Under the pieces are notes generated by a model, which did not search any database, had not been told where the DNA came from, and saw only the letters and a program-made list of their open reading frames with translations. DNA of 48,282 nucleotides, from assembly GCA_026225215.1 (NCBI GenBank), contig JAMFSI010000097.1, positions 1-48,282 on the forward strand, given 5' to 3'. Both the position numbers and the translations under genes were made by a program. Shown here in pieces: positions 18,137 to 26,776 of the stretch. The stretch comes from Sphingomonas palustris (GTDB lineage: Bacteria > Pseudomonadota > Alphaproteobacteria > Sphingomonadales > Sphingomonadaceae). How positions within the stretch are numbered: position 1 is the first letter of the stretch; every line of letters starts with the position of its first letter.

Positions 18137-18349
18137 GTGATCTACACATTCGATCATGAACCGGCCCATGTTCATATCACCGGTCCTGGACAGGCAAAGA
18201 TCAACCTTCTTGGCCCGGATCGTGTGCCGGAATTGATTTATAGCATCGGGATCAAACGGACCGATATGCGTCGTCTGCTGGCCGAGGTGACAGAACATCA
18301 GCTGCATTTCCTCGCGGAATGGGAGAAAATTCATGGCTCGCAAGGCTGA
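18137..18349 (+). CDS. DUF4160 protein, start codon apparently lost
   Basis: Small protein with the DUF4160 core: GFRFVIYTFDHEPAHVHITG with its His/Asp cluster, then INLLGPDRVPELIYSIGI and a C-terminal helix LAEVTEHQLHFLAEWEKIHG. The only usable start in frame is GTG 18137, which falls inside the conserved core; the codons upstream (VTVVVHRAHGFRF) clearly belong to the domain. An ATG at 18093 is out of frame by one base: a single missing base at 18096-18098 would give a normal N-terminus. It overlaps the next gene by 17 bases. Function unknown. Confidence 0.65.
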   Translation: MIYTFDHEPAHVHITGPGQAKINLLGPDRVPELIYSIGIKRTDMRRLLAEVTEHQLHFLAEWEKIHGSQG

Positions 18350-18761
18350 TCTACAAGAGGCTCAACTTACCACTGCCGAAGCGCGCGGTAGCGAGTTGCT
18401 CGATACGGCCATGCGGGCTGCTGCGGCCCGCTATGATCGGGTGACGGGGCGGGTAACGCTCGATCTCACCAATGGCGGCGCCTACACCTTTCCGGCCCGG
18501 CTCGTGGAAGATCTTAATGGCGCCACGGATGATCAACTCGCAGAAGTTGAAGTCGACGGCCTGGGTTTCAACCTGCACTGGCCTGCCCTTGAGGCTGACC
18601 TCTATGTGCCTGCGTTGGTGTCGGGCATATTCGGCACCCGCGCCTGGATGACCCGCGAACTCGCGCGCCGTGCGGGTCTGGCAACATCACCGGCAAAGGC
18701 CGCCGCCGCGCGGGCGAATGGGGCAAAGGGCGGGCGCCCGCGCAAGGTGGCTCAAACTTGA
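18333..18761 (+). CDS. DUF2442 domain protein
   Basis: A 142-residue protein. Its DUF2442 core spans about residues 25-115 (RYDRVTGRVTLDLTNGGAYTFPARLVEDLNGA, then VDGLGFNLHWPALEADLYVPALVSGIFG). A basic tail follows (AKAAAARANGAKGGRPRK), which could bind nucleic acid. It starts within the 3' end of the DUF4160 gene behind GGGAGA, so the two are translationally coupled. DUF4160-DUF2442 pairs recur in bacteria and have been regarded as toxin-antitoxin-like on the basis of arrangement (inference; activity not known to me). Confidence 0.8.
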   Translation: MARKADLQEAQLTTAEARGSELLDTAMRAAAARYDRVTGRVTLDLTNGGAYTFPARLVEDLNGATDDQLAEVEVDGLGFNLHWPALEADLYVPALVSGIFGTRAWMTRELARRAGLATSPAKAAAARANGAKGGRPRKVAQT

Positions 18762-19102
18762 AGGCAAGATGGGAGTTTGTGGCCGAATCTGACGTTTGAC
18801 CCTTGTAAGCTATGGCAGCTTTCGCCCGTAATCTCGGTCATTCAGCGTGCCAGATTGGCTGCCTATAACTTGCCGGTCGTTCATCGCTTTGGGAATGCCC
18901 AAACCTGGGACTTTCCGGTCATTCGGGACCGCCGTTCTGAATCACCTTTTCAATCAGAAGCTGTCGTTCGTCGACCAAAGTGGCCCACCGCTAGCGGTCG
19001 ATCGCAAACGACATTGCCGTACCTGAAAGGAGCCGTTCGCTATGTACGGCTGATCTACTAGCATGCACATTCTTCGATCGAGAGCGAGGTGGACGAATCT
19101 CA
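18762..19102. other. Intergenic region, no gene recognised
   Basis: About 340 bases between the DUF2442 gene and the convergent metallophosphoesterase. A 94-codon open frame on the plus strand (from 18777) has no start context and no recognisable domain. Short scattered motifs recur, such as CGGTCATTC at about 18835 and 18917 and CCGTTCG-like words, as in decayed dispersed repeats. I see nothing that can be named. Confidence 0.5.
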
Positions 19103-20125
19103 CTACCGGCTAGCGCGAAGCGTAATCCGTGTCATTTCAGAGGGGCGACCCAGCCGGAGCGCGAACCCGGGCCACAGGGCTGTGCCATTGCTGACATATA
19201 GCGTCATGCCATCCACGTCGTAGCGACCAGATACGAAGCCCGCGTTGCCTTTCGCGACCAGGCGGTCGAGGCCAAGGATCATGCCGCCATGGGTATGCCC
19301 GGAAAGCTGGAGCGCAACGCCGCGTGCAGCTGCTCGCGCGGCATTACGGGGCTCATGGTCTAGCAGGATGATCGGTGCATCGGCGGCCGCCCCGGCTAGA
19401 GCAGCGGGAAGATCTGGTCCAGCTTGCCCATGTGCAGGCGCGGATAAATCGGTGACGCCCGCAAGAACGATCCGGGCCTGTTCGCGGCCAAGAATCGCAT
19501 GCTCGTTGCGAAGCATAGTTATTCCCAGTTGGGTCAGATGTGTCATCCATCCTGCATAATCGAAGAAATATTCGTGGTTGCCCGGTATCGCGTAAACGCC
19601 ATCTGGCGCATGAAGGTCGCCGAGGGGCGCAACGTCGTCACGACGCATTTCGACGGACCCGTCGATAAAATCTCCGGTAATGACGATGAGGTCCACTGAT
19701 GAGGCATTTGCCCTCTCGACCATTGCCTGCGCCCAGTCTCTGGGAAACAGGCGGCTGACGTGAATGTCAGTCAGTTGCAGGATCCTGTACCCTTCGAACT
19801 GAGGCGGCAGACCCGCTATCTCGACTTCGACGTCTTTTACCGGCGGCACGCGCACCGCGTTCATAACGCCGATCGCGGCAAGCAGCGCCGCTGACCCTGC
19901 TACGGCGTACCGAACGCTTTCGCCGACGGCCGCGCCACCGGGTCGGATGACCGACAGTGTCATTGTTCCGATGTCGAGCAGGATCTGCGCGACTGCCAAC
20001 AGCACGATGAAGCCGAAACCCCAGCTGAACATGATGACGATCGCGCGAGGAAACTCGGGCGCGAACACCGAACCCGAGGAAAGGCGGCTCCACAGATGAT
20101 ATTGCGATACGAACAGGAGCAGCAA
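19103..20125 (-). CDS. Membrane-anchored metallophosphoesterase, N-terminus frameshifted
   Basis: Calcineurin-like phosphoesterase with an N-terminal multi-spanning domain. The metal-binding motifs are all present: LTDIHVSRLF, ITGDFIDG, IPGNHEYFFDY and SGHTHGGMI. The membrane domain includes SQYHLWSRLSSGSVF, typical of this subfamily. The only in-frame start is TTG 20125, yet the same frame upstream continues with conserved hydrophobic sequence (FGGFVIFHLVFTVPSLFVIV, then RWLWPLSIPLWGKGAIALLL). An ATG at 20267 lies in another frame; removing one base from the GGGGCCC run at 20244-20250 would join it to give about 388 residues. So the gene is frameshifted or the read has a base error. Confidence 0.8.
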   Translation of the reverse strand: MLLLFVSQYHLWSRLSSGSVFAPEFPRAIVIMFSWGFGFIVLLAVAQILLDIGTMTLSVIRPGGAAVGESVRYAVAGSAALLAAIGVMNAVRVPPVKDVEVEIAGLPPQFEGYRILQLTDIHVSRLFPRDWAQAMVERANASSVDLIVITGDFIDGSVEMRRDDVAPLGDLHAPDGVYAIPGNHEYFFDYAGWMTHLTQLGITMLRNEHAILGREQARIVLAGVTDLSAPAHGQAGPDLPAALAGAAADAPIILLDHEPRNAARAAARGVALQLSGHTHGGMILGLDRLVAKGNAGFVSGRYDVDGMTLYVSNGTALWPGFALRLGRPSEMTRITLRASR

Positions 20126-20362
20126 GGCGATCGCTCCTTTTCCCCAGAGCGGTATCGACAGCGGCCATAGCCATCGAACGATGACGAACAGGCTCGGAAC
20201 TGTGAAAACGAGGTGAAAGATGACGAAGCCTCCGAAGAATAGCGGGCCCCGACGACGGCCAGGGCATCCGCTTACATAATATTGCCGACACTTTGGTGCA
20301 CGTGGATCGGCAAATGATTCAAAGGAAGACCTTTGGATACCACCGGGTTACGCTCTGCATGC

Positions 20363-21409
20363 CTACGATTGTGGATTCGGCAGCCTGCCGGTTTCCAGCA
20401 AGGCTGTGCGGGCTATGCTCGCATTTGCAATCATCCAACCGGGATATTCGGGCCTCAGTTGACCTGCCTCGGCCAGCGACTGCAATTGGCCTTCGGACAA
20501 ATTCAGATCGACAGCGGCCAAATTGGCATCGAGCTGCTCGATGCTTTTCACGCCCAGAATGACACTGGTGACAACGGGTTGATGGCGCAACCACGCCAAA
20601 GCGACCGCTTCCATCGAGGTTTCATGGGCCTTCGCCACGGCGTCGATCGCGGTGAGAATGCCCACGCCGGCTGCCTCGTCGACGGGTGGAAACGCGATCG
20701 TCTCGCGCCGCCCCTCCTTGCCATTGCGGTACTTGCCGGTGAGATAGCCGCCGGCAAGCGGGCTGAACACGATTAGGCCAAGCCCCTCGGCCTCCAGCAT
20801 CGGCACGACCTCGCGCTCAATGTCCCGCCCGACGAGGGAATAATAGCCCTGATAAGACTGGAAGCGGTTAAGGCTCAGCCGATCCGCTATGCCCAGCGCC
20901 TTGCTCACCTGCCACGCTGCCCAGTTCGACAGACCGATCGAACGTACCAGTCCCTGGCGGACGAGGTCGTCAAGAGCGCGCAGTGTCTCCTCGACCGGCG
21001 TCGCCGGATCGAATCCGTGCATCTGGTACAGATCGATGTGATCGGTGCCGAGCCGCTTGAGACTGGTCTGGACAGATTCGATGATATGGTGCCGGGAACC
21101 GCCACCATCGTTAGGACCAGTCCCGGTGACATGCTCGAACTTGGTCGCGAGCACGATGTCCTTGCGCGCGATACCGACCGTCTTGAGCGCGCATCCGATG
21201 ATCTCCTCGGCCTGGCCTTCGGCATAGACGTTGGCGGTGTCGATGAAGTTGATATCGGCATCGATCGCCCGGCGAAGGATCGTATTCACGGCCTCCTGAT
21301 CGACCCCACTGGCGGCGGCGTAGCGACCGCCCGACTGGCCAAAGGTCATCGTCCCAAGGCACAGTTCCGATACGAAAAGGCCCGTACGGCCAAGAGGGTT
21401 GTAGCGCAT
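20363..21409 (-). CDS. Aldo/keto reductase
   Basis: NADPH-dependent (alpha/beta)8-barrel oxidoreductase (348 aa) reducing aldehydes or ketones. The catalytic tetrad is visible: Asp and Tyr in FIDTANVYAEGQAEEIIGCAL, Lys in IVLATKFEHV, and His in DLYQMHGFDP. RSIGLSNWAAWQVSKAL and the C-terminal cofactor loop VTSVILGVKSIEQLDANL complete the family pattern. It is divergent from a TetR regulator across 86 bases containing a likely operator, so it is probably induced by a ligand of that regulator, perhaps a toxic carbonyl compound (inference). Confidence 0.92.
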   Translation of the reverse strand: MRYNPLGRTGLFVSELCLGTMTFGQSGGRYAAASGVDQEAVNTILRRAIDADINFIDTANVYAEGQAEEIIGCALKTVGIARKDIVLATKFEHVTGTGPNDGGGSRHHIIESVQTSLKRLGTDHIDLYQMHGFDPATPVEETLRALDDLVRQGLVRSIGLSNWAAWQVSKALGIADRLSLNRFQSYQGYYSLVGRDIEREVVPMLEAEGLGLIVFSPLAGGYLTGKYRNGKEGRRETIAFPPVDEAAGVGILTAIDAVAKAHETSMEAVALAWLRHQPVVTSVILGVKSIEQLDANLAAVDLNLSEGQLQSLAEAGQLRPEYPGWMIANASIARTALLETGRLPNPQS

Positions 21410-21454
21410 GAAGGTTCCTTCCGGGTGGGGGAGCGACTTAATGCACCATCATTT

Positions 21455-21488
21455 CGATACTTGTAAGTTCCGATACTATTGAGTATCG
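21455..21488. promoter_or_regulatory. Probable TetR operator in divergent promoter
   Basis: The palindrome CGATACTATTGAGTATCG (21471-21488) has perfect 6-bp arms. A third half-site CGATAC lies at 21455, 16 bases upstream in direct orientation. The palindrome ends 7 bases before the TetR ATG and is within 62 bases of the aldo/keto reductase start, as expected for autoregulation and repression of the divergent gene. Confidence 0.65.
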
Positions 21489-21495
21489 AATATGT

Positions 21496-22146
21496 ATGGC
21501 CGAACGAGATTCAGAGAAACATTACCCAGCAGACCCAGACGCCACGCTGCGATCCACCCTTGGTCGGAAACGCGACGACTCGCGCGACGCCGTCATTCTT
21601 GACGCGGTCATCCAGATACTGGCCGAGAGCGGCTATGAGCGGATGACGATGGACATGGTCGCGCAACGTGCGAAAGCCGGGAAAGCCACGGTATATCGGC
21701 GCTGGGCCTCCAAGTCTGACATGGTCCTGGATGCCGTGAAGCGCATGAAGCGGGAACAGGTCGATTTTGACAACCTGCCTGACACGGGTTCGTTGCGGGG
21801 TAATTTGCTCGCGTTGTCGCGACCACAGTCGGTAGAGGAAACGGAGCGCAAGCTGCGCGCGATGGCCGGGGTTGCCACGATGCTGTCGCAACATCCTGGG
21901 CTTGCCGATTTAGGGCATGAAGCCTTGGTCGCACCTTGGGTAGAGGCCAATTATGCGCTGATGGACCGGGCCCGCACGCGCGGCGAGATCGCACCAGACG
22001 CGGACATTGCGACGATTTCCCAGATCCTGCCATCCATGGCCGCCTACCGAACCCTGCTCCAGCACCGCCCGGTCGATCGCGCATTCCTGCTCGCCATGAT
22101 CGACGAGGTGCTTCTGCCGGCGCTTGGCGCCGAGCGAACCATCTGA
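21496..22146 (+). CDS. TetR/AcrR-family transcriptional regulator
   Basis: Ligand-responsive repressor (216 aa). The N-terminal helix-turn-helix spans about residues 30-75, with YERMTMDMVAQRAKAGKATVYRRWASKSDMVLDAV as helix 2 through the start of helix 4. The C-terminal helical domain resembles the TetR_C type seen in regulators of oxidoreductases and efflux. It is divergent from the aldo/keto reductase and has a palindrome directly before its start, so it likely represses both itself and that gene. Ligand unknown. Confidence 0.92.
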   Translation: MAERDSEKHYPADPDATLRSTLGRKRDDSRDAVILDAVIQILAESGYERMTMDMVAQRAKAGKATVYRRWASKSDMVLDAVKRMKREQVDFDNLPDTGSLRGNLLALSRPQSVEETERKLRAMAGVATMLSQHPGLADLGHEALVAPWVEANYALMDRARTRGEIAPDADIATISQILPSMAAYRTLLQHRPVDRAFLLAMIDEVLLPALGAERTI

Positions 22147-22190
22147 TCCTCGCTCACCTCCCTATACGGAAACCCGCAGATGAATGACTT

Positions 22191-22601
22191 TTGACACTGC
22201 CGAATCCGATCGGCATTCTCGTCGCCGCGTTTGCAGTGATGATGCTCGGCTGGCTGTGGTTCGATAAGCTGTTCGGTCGCCGCTACAAGGCACTGTTGGG
22301 CCGCGACCCTGCAGGAGCGGGTGACCCCAGTCCGCTATATTTCGCTGGCCCTTCGTTGTGCATGCTTGTCACTACGGTCGCGATCTCGGTCCTGATGCAT
22401 TGGCTCGCGGTCGACACGCTGAGTCAGACGATCGGCTTGGGGCTGTTGGTGGGAGTCGGCCTCCTTGCCTCGACCGCAGTGAACATGGGTATCAACCCCA
22501 ATATCCCCCGCCCGCTCGCCTACGGCTTCCTCAGCGCTAGCTATTTTACGGTCGCCAGCCTGATGATCAGCATACTGATTTTTCTTATCGGCCGACGTTG
22601 A
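22191..22601 (+). CDS. Small membrane protein, DUF1761-like
   Basis: Predicted 136-residue inner-membrane protein with four hydrophobic segments (about residues 8-25, 52-70, 76-95 and 110-133). The NPIGILVAAFAVMMLGWLWF start followed by KLFGRRYKALLGRD resembles DUF1761 proteins. The only in-frame start after a stop is TTG 22191. It lies 44 bases after the TetR gene on the same strand and could share its transcript. Function unknown. Confidence 0.7.
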   Translation: MTLPNPIGILVAAFAVMMLGWLWFDKLFGRRYKALLGRDPAGAGDPSPLYFAGPSLCMLVTTVAISVLMHWLAVDTLSQTIGLGLLVGVGLLASTAVNMGINPNIPRPLAYGFLSASYFTVASLMISILIFLIGRR

Positions 22602-23237
22602 GATGATAAATCCCAGTCCGCACCCACTCGGCGCTCTTCACGTCCTACATTTCGGATGCGACGTTCTTCCGCCTGGCGTTGACACCGCGGGGAAAGGCAG
22701 TGCCTGATCTGAGATTTACTGTACCCTCGCGCTCAATCTCGTCGCGGTGGGGGCGCATGCCGCCTGCGGTGATGGCGCAGGTCGATGCCCACAATAACTA
22801 GCATAGGGCTGTAGGATGGCGTTGACGCTAGCGCCAAATTGCACGGTGAACGGAGGCCCTGCCACGCTTTGACGTCCGCCTGCGAACGGCAGGTTCCACC
22901 GCAAACCGACGTCCGGGCACGGATAGGCGAATGACTTTAGTTGTGAAGGGTTTCGGGCGCTTGCGTACGAAAGCCTCCAATGCAGGAACCCGCGGGCCCC
23001 ACGCGCTGGTCTATGGGTTAATAAGCTTTGGGATGGTTCTGGCGGGTAAGCGCTGCCGATCCGGAAGTGCCGCTGCTGGCCCGATCAACGTGATTTCGTG
23101 CGGTGTCAGATTGCTGGTGGCGTTGGTTTTGTTGGCCGATATGCCCTGCGCCCGGCGCAATTCTGGGATGGGCATGCGCTGGGTCATCGGCCAGAGCACC
23201 ATGGGCACGACCGTCGTGTAGGGTAAGCCATGCCGGA
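22602..23237. other. Non-coding region at the left flank of the IS91-type element
   Basis: About 640 bases with no convincing gene. The right part (about 23000-23237) continues past the IS91 transposase stop and should hold the oriIS end of that element, but I could not fix the terminus. The left part (22602-22930) contains only short open frames without start context or known domains. The IS insertion point therefore lies somewhere within this stretch. Confidence 0.45.
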
Positions 23238-24431
23238 TCATAGCGTGTTCTTCCGGGTGGGCGGTGCCGATGACGGCGGCCCTCGGGGCTGGCACCAGCG
23301 GGCGAAAGTCTCGATGATGGTCATGTGTCCACCGCAACATGGGCATGGCGGGCGATGATCGGGCGGTTCGTCGGGTTCGGGCTCTTCGATCGGCGCGGCG
23401 ACGCCCAGCAGCTTGCGGGCGAGCGCCATCGCCTCCTTGTGCGTTGAACTGGCGAGCAGGCCGTAGTGCCGGATCCGGTGGAAGCCGCGCGGCAGGACAT
23501 GGATCAGGAAGCGGCGGATAAACTCGTCCGTCGCCAGCGTCATGACCTGTTGGCGTTCGGCCCCGTCGCGGCGATAGTCCTTGTAGCGGAAGGTGACGCC
23601 GGTCTCGTCAAAGGCGATGAGCCGCCGGTTCGAGATGACAACGCGGTGGGTGTAGCGCGAGAGATAGGCCAACACCGCCTGCGGCCCAGCGAAGGGTGGT
23701 TTGGCATAGACCACCCAGCGCTTCTTCCGGATCGGCGACAGATACCGCAGGAAGGTCTTGCGCACGGCCAGACCCGCCAAGGCACCGAAGAAGGCCAGTT
23801 TACCAGCATCTAACAACGCCAGCAGGCGCGTGAGAAACAGCCGGCGGAACAATGCGCCCAGCACGCGCACCGGCAGCAGGAAGGCGGGGCGCGACGAGAT
23901 CCACCGCGTGCCGTCGAGCGAGATGCCACCGCCCGGCACGATCATGTGCACATGCGGGTGATGAGTCAGTGCCGATCCCCAAGTGTGCAGCACAGCGGTG
24001 ATACCGACCCGCGCGCCGAGGTGCTTGGGATCGGCGGCGATGGTCAGCATGGTGTCCGCAGCCGCGCGGAAGATCAGGTCATAAACCACTGCCTTGTTCT
24101 GCCACGCAATGTCAGCGATCTCGGCAGGCAAGGTGAACACGACGTGGAAGTAGCCCACCGGCAGCAGGTCGGCCTCGCGCGCGGCCAGCCATGTACGCGC
24201 GGCGGCCCCCTGGCACTTGGGGCAATGTCGGTTGCGGCACGAGTTGTAGGCGATGCGCCAGTGCCCGCAGTCGTCGCAAGCCTCAACGTGACCACCCAAC
24301 GCGGCGGTGCGGCAGTTCTCGATGGCCGTCATGACCTTGAGCTGGCCGAGGCTGAGATGCCCGGCATGGGCCACCCGATAGGCTGGCCCAGCAGTGCGGA
24401 AGATATCGGCGACCTCGAGCGAGGCGCGCAC
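23238..24431 (-). CDS. IS91-family HUH transposase
   Basis: Rolling-circle transposase (397 aa). The N-terminal zinc-binding domain is CDDCGHWRIAYNSCRNRHCPKCQ (about residues 52-74). The metal-binding HUH motif is HHPHVHMIVPGGG near residue 157. The catalytic tyrosine region is AVLAYLSRYTHRVVISNRRL, and FRYKDYRRDG is also conserved. A second cysteine cluster, PPCPCCGGHM, is near the C-terminus. It starts at GTG 24431, four bases after the integrase stop. Length is normal for the family, so this gene appears intact. Confidence 0.93.
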   Translation of the reverse strand: MRASLEVADIFRTAGPAYRVAHAGHLSLGQLKVMTAIENCRTAALGGHVEACDDCGHWRIAYNSCRNRHCPKCQGAAARTWLAAREADLLPVGYFHVVFTLPAEIADIAWQNKAVVYDLIFRAAADTMLTIAADPKHLGARVGITAVLHTWGSALTHHPHVHMIVPGGGISLDGTRWISSRPAFLLPVRVLGALFRRLFLTRLLALLDAGKLAFFGALAGLAVRKTFLRYLSPIRKKRWVVYAKPPFAGPQAVLAYLSRYTHRVVISNRRLIAFDETGVTFRYKDYRRDGAERQQVMTLATDEFIRRFLIHVLPRGFHRIRHYGLLASSTHKEAMALARKLLGVAAPIEEPEPDEPPDHRPPCPCCGGHMTIIETFARWCQPRGPPSSAPPTRKNTL

Positions 24432-24435
24432 CGGT

Positions 24436-25340
24436 TTATCCGGGAGATGCCCTGCCTTCCATCACGGCAACGATCTGGTCGAGCGGGCTGGTCACCGCCC
24501 GCATGGTCTTGCTCGAAACCTGAGTGTAGATGCCGGTCGTGTTGATGTTCACGTGTCCCAGCAAGACCTGGATGACGCGGATATCGACACCCTGCTCGAG
24601 CAGATGAGTGGCGAAGGAATGTCGCAGCGTATGTGGACTCACCCGCTTGTGTATCTCGGCGCGCTCGGCCGCTTCCTGCACGACGCGGTGCAACTGGCGA
24701 GCCGAGATCGGGTCCGTGCCGTTGCGACCGGGGAACAGCCAGCCATGTGGCAACATCACCCCGCGCCGCTTGCCTTCGCGCCACCATTGACGGAGCAAAT
24801 CGAGCAGATGCGGTGAGAGCATGGCGTTGCGATCCTTACGTCCCTTGCCCTGCTCGACGCGGATCAGCATCCGGGTGCTGTCGATGTCATCGACCTTGAG
24901 GTGGGCAACCTCCGAGACACGCAAGCCCGCGCCATAGGCCACGCTGAGTGCTGCTTTGTATTTGATGCCGGCGCAGCCTCGAGCAGCCGCGCGGTCTCCT
25001 CGACGCTCAAAACCACCCGCAATTTGGGCGCGTAATGAATGACGACAAGCCCCAGCGCCATCTCCGGCCGCTTGAGGGTAATACCGAACAGGAAACGCAG
25101 TGCCGATACGGCCCCATTGATGGTTGCCGGCCCAACGGCGCGCTCATGTTGATCGATCTGAAAACGCCGGAGGTCTTCGACTGTGGCGGAATCGGGAGGC
25201 TTGCCGAGAAAAGCTGCAAAGCGCCGAACGTGGCGGATGTAGTCCTTCTGCGTGTGCGTCCCAAGACCGCGGATCTTCATATCCTGCAACATCCGCTGGC
25301 GGAGCGAGGTTGTCGGGGCAGCGGTAGTGATAATATCCAT
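24436..25340 (-). pseudogene. IS91-associated tyrosine recombinase, frameshifted
   Basis: Phage-integrase-type recombinase split into two frames. The first part (from 25340) has the SAM-like core-binding domain MKIRGLGTHTQKDYIRHVRRFAAFLGK and runs to LLEAAP. The second part (frame of 24436) resumes at GIKYKAALSVAYGAGLRVSE and carries the catalytic residues: Arg in GAGLRVSE, HTLRHSFATHLLEQG, LLGHVNINTTGIYTQ with the nucleophilic Tyr. The switch needs one missing base at about 24970. Without it the protein would be about 300 residues. As it stands no active recombinase is made unless frameshifting occurs. Confidence 0.85.
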
Positions 25341-25344
25341 GGCA

Positions 25345-25367
25345 GGTTCCTCTTCGTTGAAGGAACC
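25345..25367 (-). promoter_or_regulatory. Hairpin over the integrase ribosome-binding site
   Basis: On the minus strand GGTTCCT and AGGAACC form a 7-bp stem with a 9-base loop immediately upstream of the integrase ATG (25340). The GAGGAA purine run that would serve as the ribosome-binding site lies inside the stem, so initiation on read-through transcripts may be restrained. Confidence 0.4.
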
Positions 25368-25370
25368 CCA

Positions 25371-25541
25371 CGGTCTCGTGCCGACACCGCCCCGCTCAAA
25401 GCCTCAATATACTACGCTACATCACCCCAAGCGACACTCCCGCGGAGCGGGTCGTCTAATCGCCCCGCCGTCAAGACCTATATTTCTCGTCATTCTCTTA
25501 ACCAATATTTTTCGGTCTCGTGCCGGGGACAGGGTCGTCTA
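25371..25541. repeat. Short direct repeats between IS91- and IS110-type elements
   Basis: CGGTCTCGTGCCG (13 bases) occurs at 25371-25383 and again at 25513-25525. GGGTCGTCTA occurs at 25449-25458 and 25532-25541. The rest of the 25341-25744 gap contains no convincing gene. The repeats may be remnants of element ends, for example a terIS partly duplicated, but the boundary is not established. Confidence 0.45.
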
Positions 25542-25744
25542 CGCGGTCGATACGAATTTGATCGCCGCAGGATGGATTCCGTCAGCGAGATCTTCCTATG
25601 TTCGTGACGCATTCTGCTCATCGAGGCAGCTGCTACCCGCTTAGCGGAATGATCTCAGTTGCGTCCCGGCAGGGACGGCTCAGTGCGTCCAGGAAGGACG
25701 CTATTGGTTGAACGCGAAATTGATTTCTGGCGAAGGGTAAAGGA

Positions 25745-26776
25745 TCAGGCTGCGAGGGCGCCGCCGGCTTTGGGATCAAACAACTCGCCGGTCTTTAACA
25801 TCGTGTGCATAATCACCGCCAGCTTGCGGGCAAGAGCGACGGCTGCCCGTTTGAAACCGAGCCGTTGCTGCAGACCCAAAGCCCAGACCCTCAACGTGCT
25901 CGTGTCGGTTGTCCGGTTCAGGATAACCCCGGCCGCATCATAAAGCAGGCTGCGTAAATGTTTGTCACCGCGCCGCGAGATATGGCCATCGTAGTCTACT
26001 TCACCTGATTGATATCGCTTCGTGGTCAGCCCGACCCAGGCACCGACAGAACGCGAGTTTTTGAAGTTTGCCGGATCCTCAACGGCCGCAACGAAGGCCG
26101 TGGCAGTGACCACTCCAACGCCAGGCACCGAAGTGAGCAGGCGGCAGTTCTGATCCTCGCGAACCATGGCGACCAACTGCTTGCATAGCTCCGCTACTCT
26201 CAGTCGAATGTCGCCCCAGGCGCGGAGCATCGGCAGGACGATGCGTGCCAGGTTGTCCTCATTCTCCAGAAGGCTGCGGACATTGCGATCGAATACGCTG
26301 CCGGCACCCTTGGGCACGACGAGGCCGAACGTCTTCATCGCGCCGCGGATCTGGTTGGACATCTGCACACGCATCTTCACAAGCTGGCGCCGCGCAGCAA
26401 CTGCCGTCCGGATCAGCATGCTGTCGAAGCCCTTCACTCGGACTTCGCGGTAAAAGCCGACCTCGGCTAAATGGGCCAAACCATCCGCATCGTTTGCGTC
26501 CGTCTTGTTCGCCGCCATGTCGAGCGCCGCTTTGGCGTGCCGCGCGTCGATGCAAATCACTGGCAGCCCCTCCGCGACCAGTGCGTGGTAAAACCACACC
26601 GATAGCGGTCCCGTCTCAAACACTACCCGGCACGCATCTGGCGCCCGCTTCCGGATCATCTGCGCAAGGGCTTGCGGATCTGACGGGCACTTGCCGCGCC
26701 AAGTCCGCTTACCTCCCTGGCGAATGGATATTGCTGTCTCTTTCATTGACACGTCGAGGCCTATATACTGCTCCAT
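25745..26776 (-). CDS. IS110-family transposase (DEDD/RuvC-like)
   Basis: RNA-guided DNA recombinase of the IS110 family (343 aa, full length). The N-terminal RuvC-like domain begins EQYIGLDVSMKETAIS, with its first Asp at residue 8. The second acidic site is in VVFETGPLS, and the last pair is in NKTDANDADGLAHLA. The C-terminal transposase_20 domain has TSVPGVGVVTATAFVAAV, with the catalytic serine typical of the family, and GAWVGLTTKRYQSGEVDYDGHISRRGDKHLRSLLY. The gene looks intact. A hairpin covering its ribosome-binding site lies immediately upstream. Confidence 0.94.
   Translation of the reverse strand: MEQYIGLDVSMKETAISIRQGGKRTWRGKCPSDPQALAQMIRKRAPDACRVVFETGPLSVWFYHALVAEGLPVICIDARHAKAALDMAANKTDANDADGLAHLAEVGFYREVRVKGFDSMLIRTAVAARRQLVKMRVQMSNQIRGAMKTFGLVVPKGAGSVFDRNVRSLLENEDNLARIVLPMLRAWGDIRLRVAELCKQLVAMVREDQNCRLLTSVPGVGVVTATAFVAAVEDPANFKNSRSVGAWVGLTTKRYQSGEVDYDGHISRRGDKHLRSLLYDAAGVILNRTTDTSTLRVWALGLQQRLGFKRAAVALARKLAVIMHTMLKTGELFDPKAGGALAA

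Larger units (their letters stand above)
23238..25340 (-). mobile_element. IS91-family element (coding core)
   Basis: Two adjoining minus-strand genes, a tyrosine-recombinase-type integrase and an HUH transposase four bases downstream, form the two-gene arrangement of one IS91 subgroup. IS91 elements transpose by rolling circle and lack terminal inverted repeats and target duplications, so the outer ends cannot be read directly. oriIS should lie left of 23238 and terIS right of 25340. The integrase frameshift suggests the copy is decaying or depends on the transposase alone. Confidence 0.85.

Noticed and set aside
18777..19061. A 94-codon open frame on the plus strand
   Set aside because: No ribosome-binding site, no known domain, and composition like decayed intergenic repeats.
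22716..23221. Short open frames on both strands left of the IS91 transposase
   Set aside because: No start context or domain; more likely the non-coding end of the IS element and flanking DNA.
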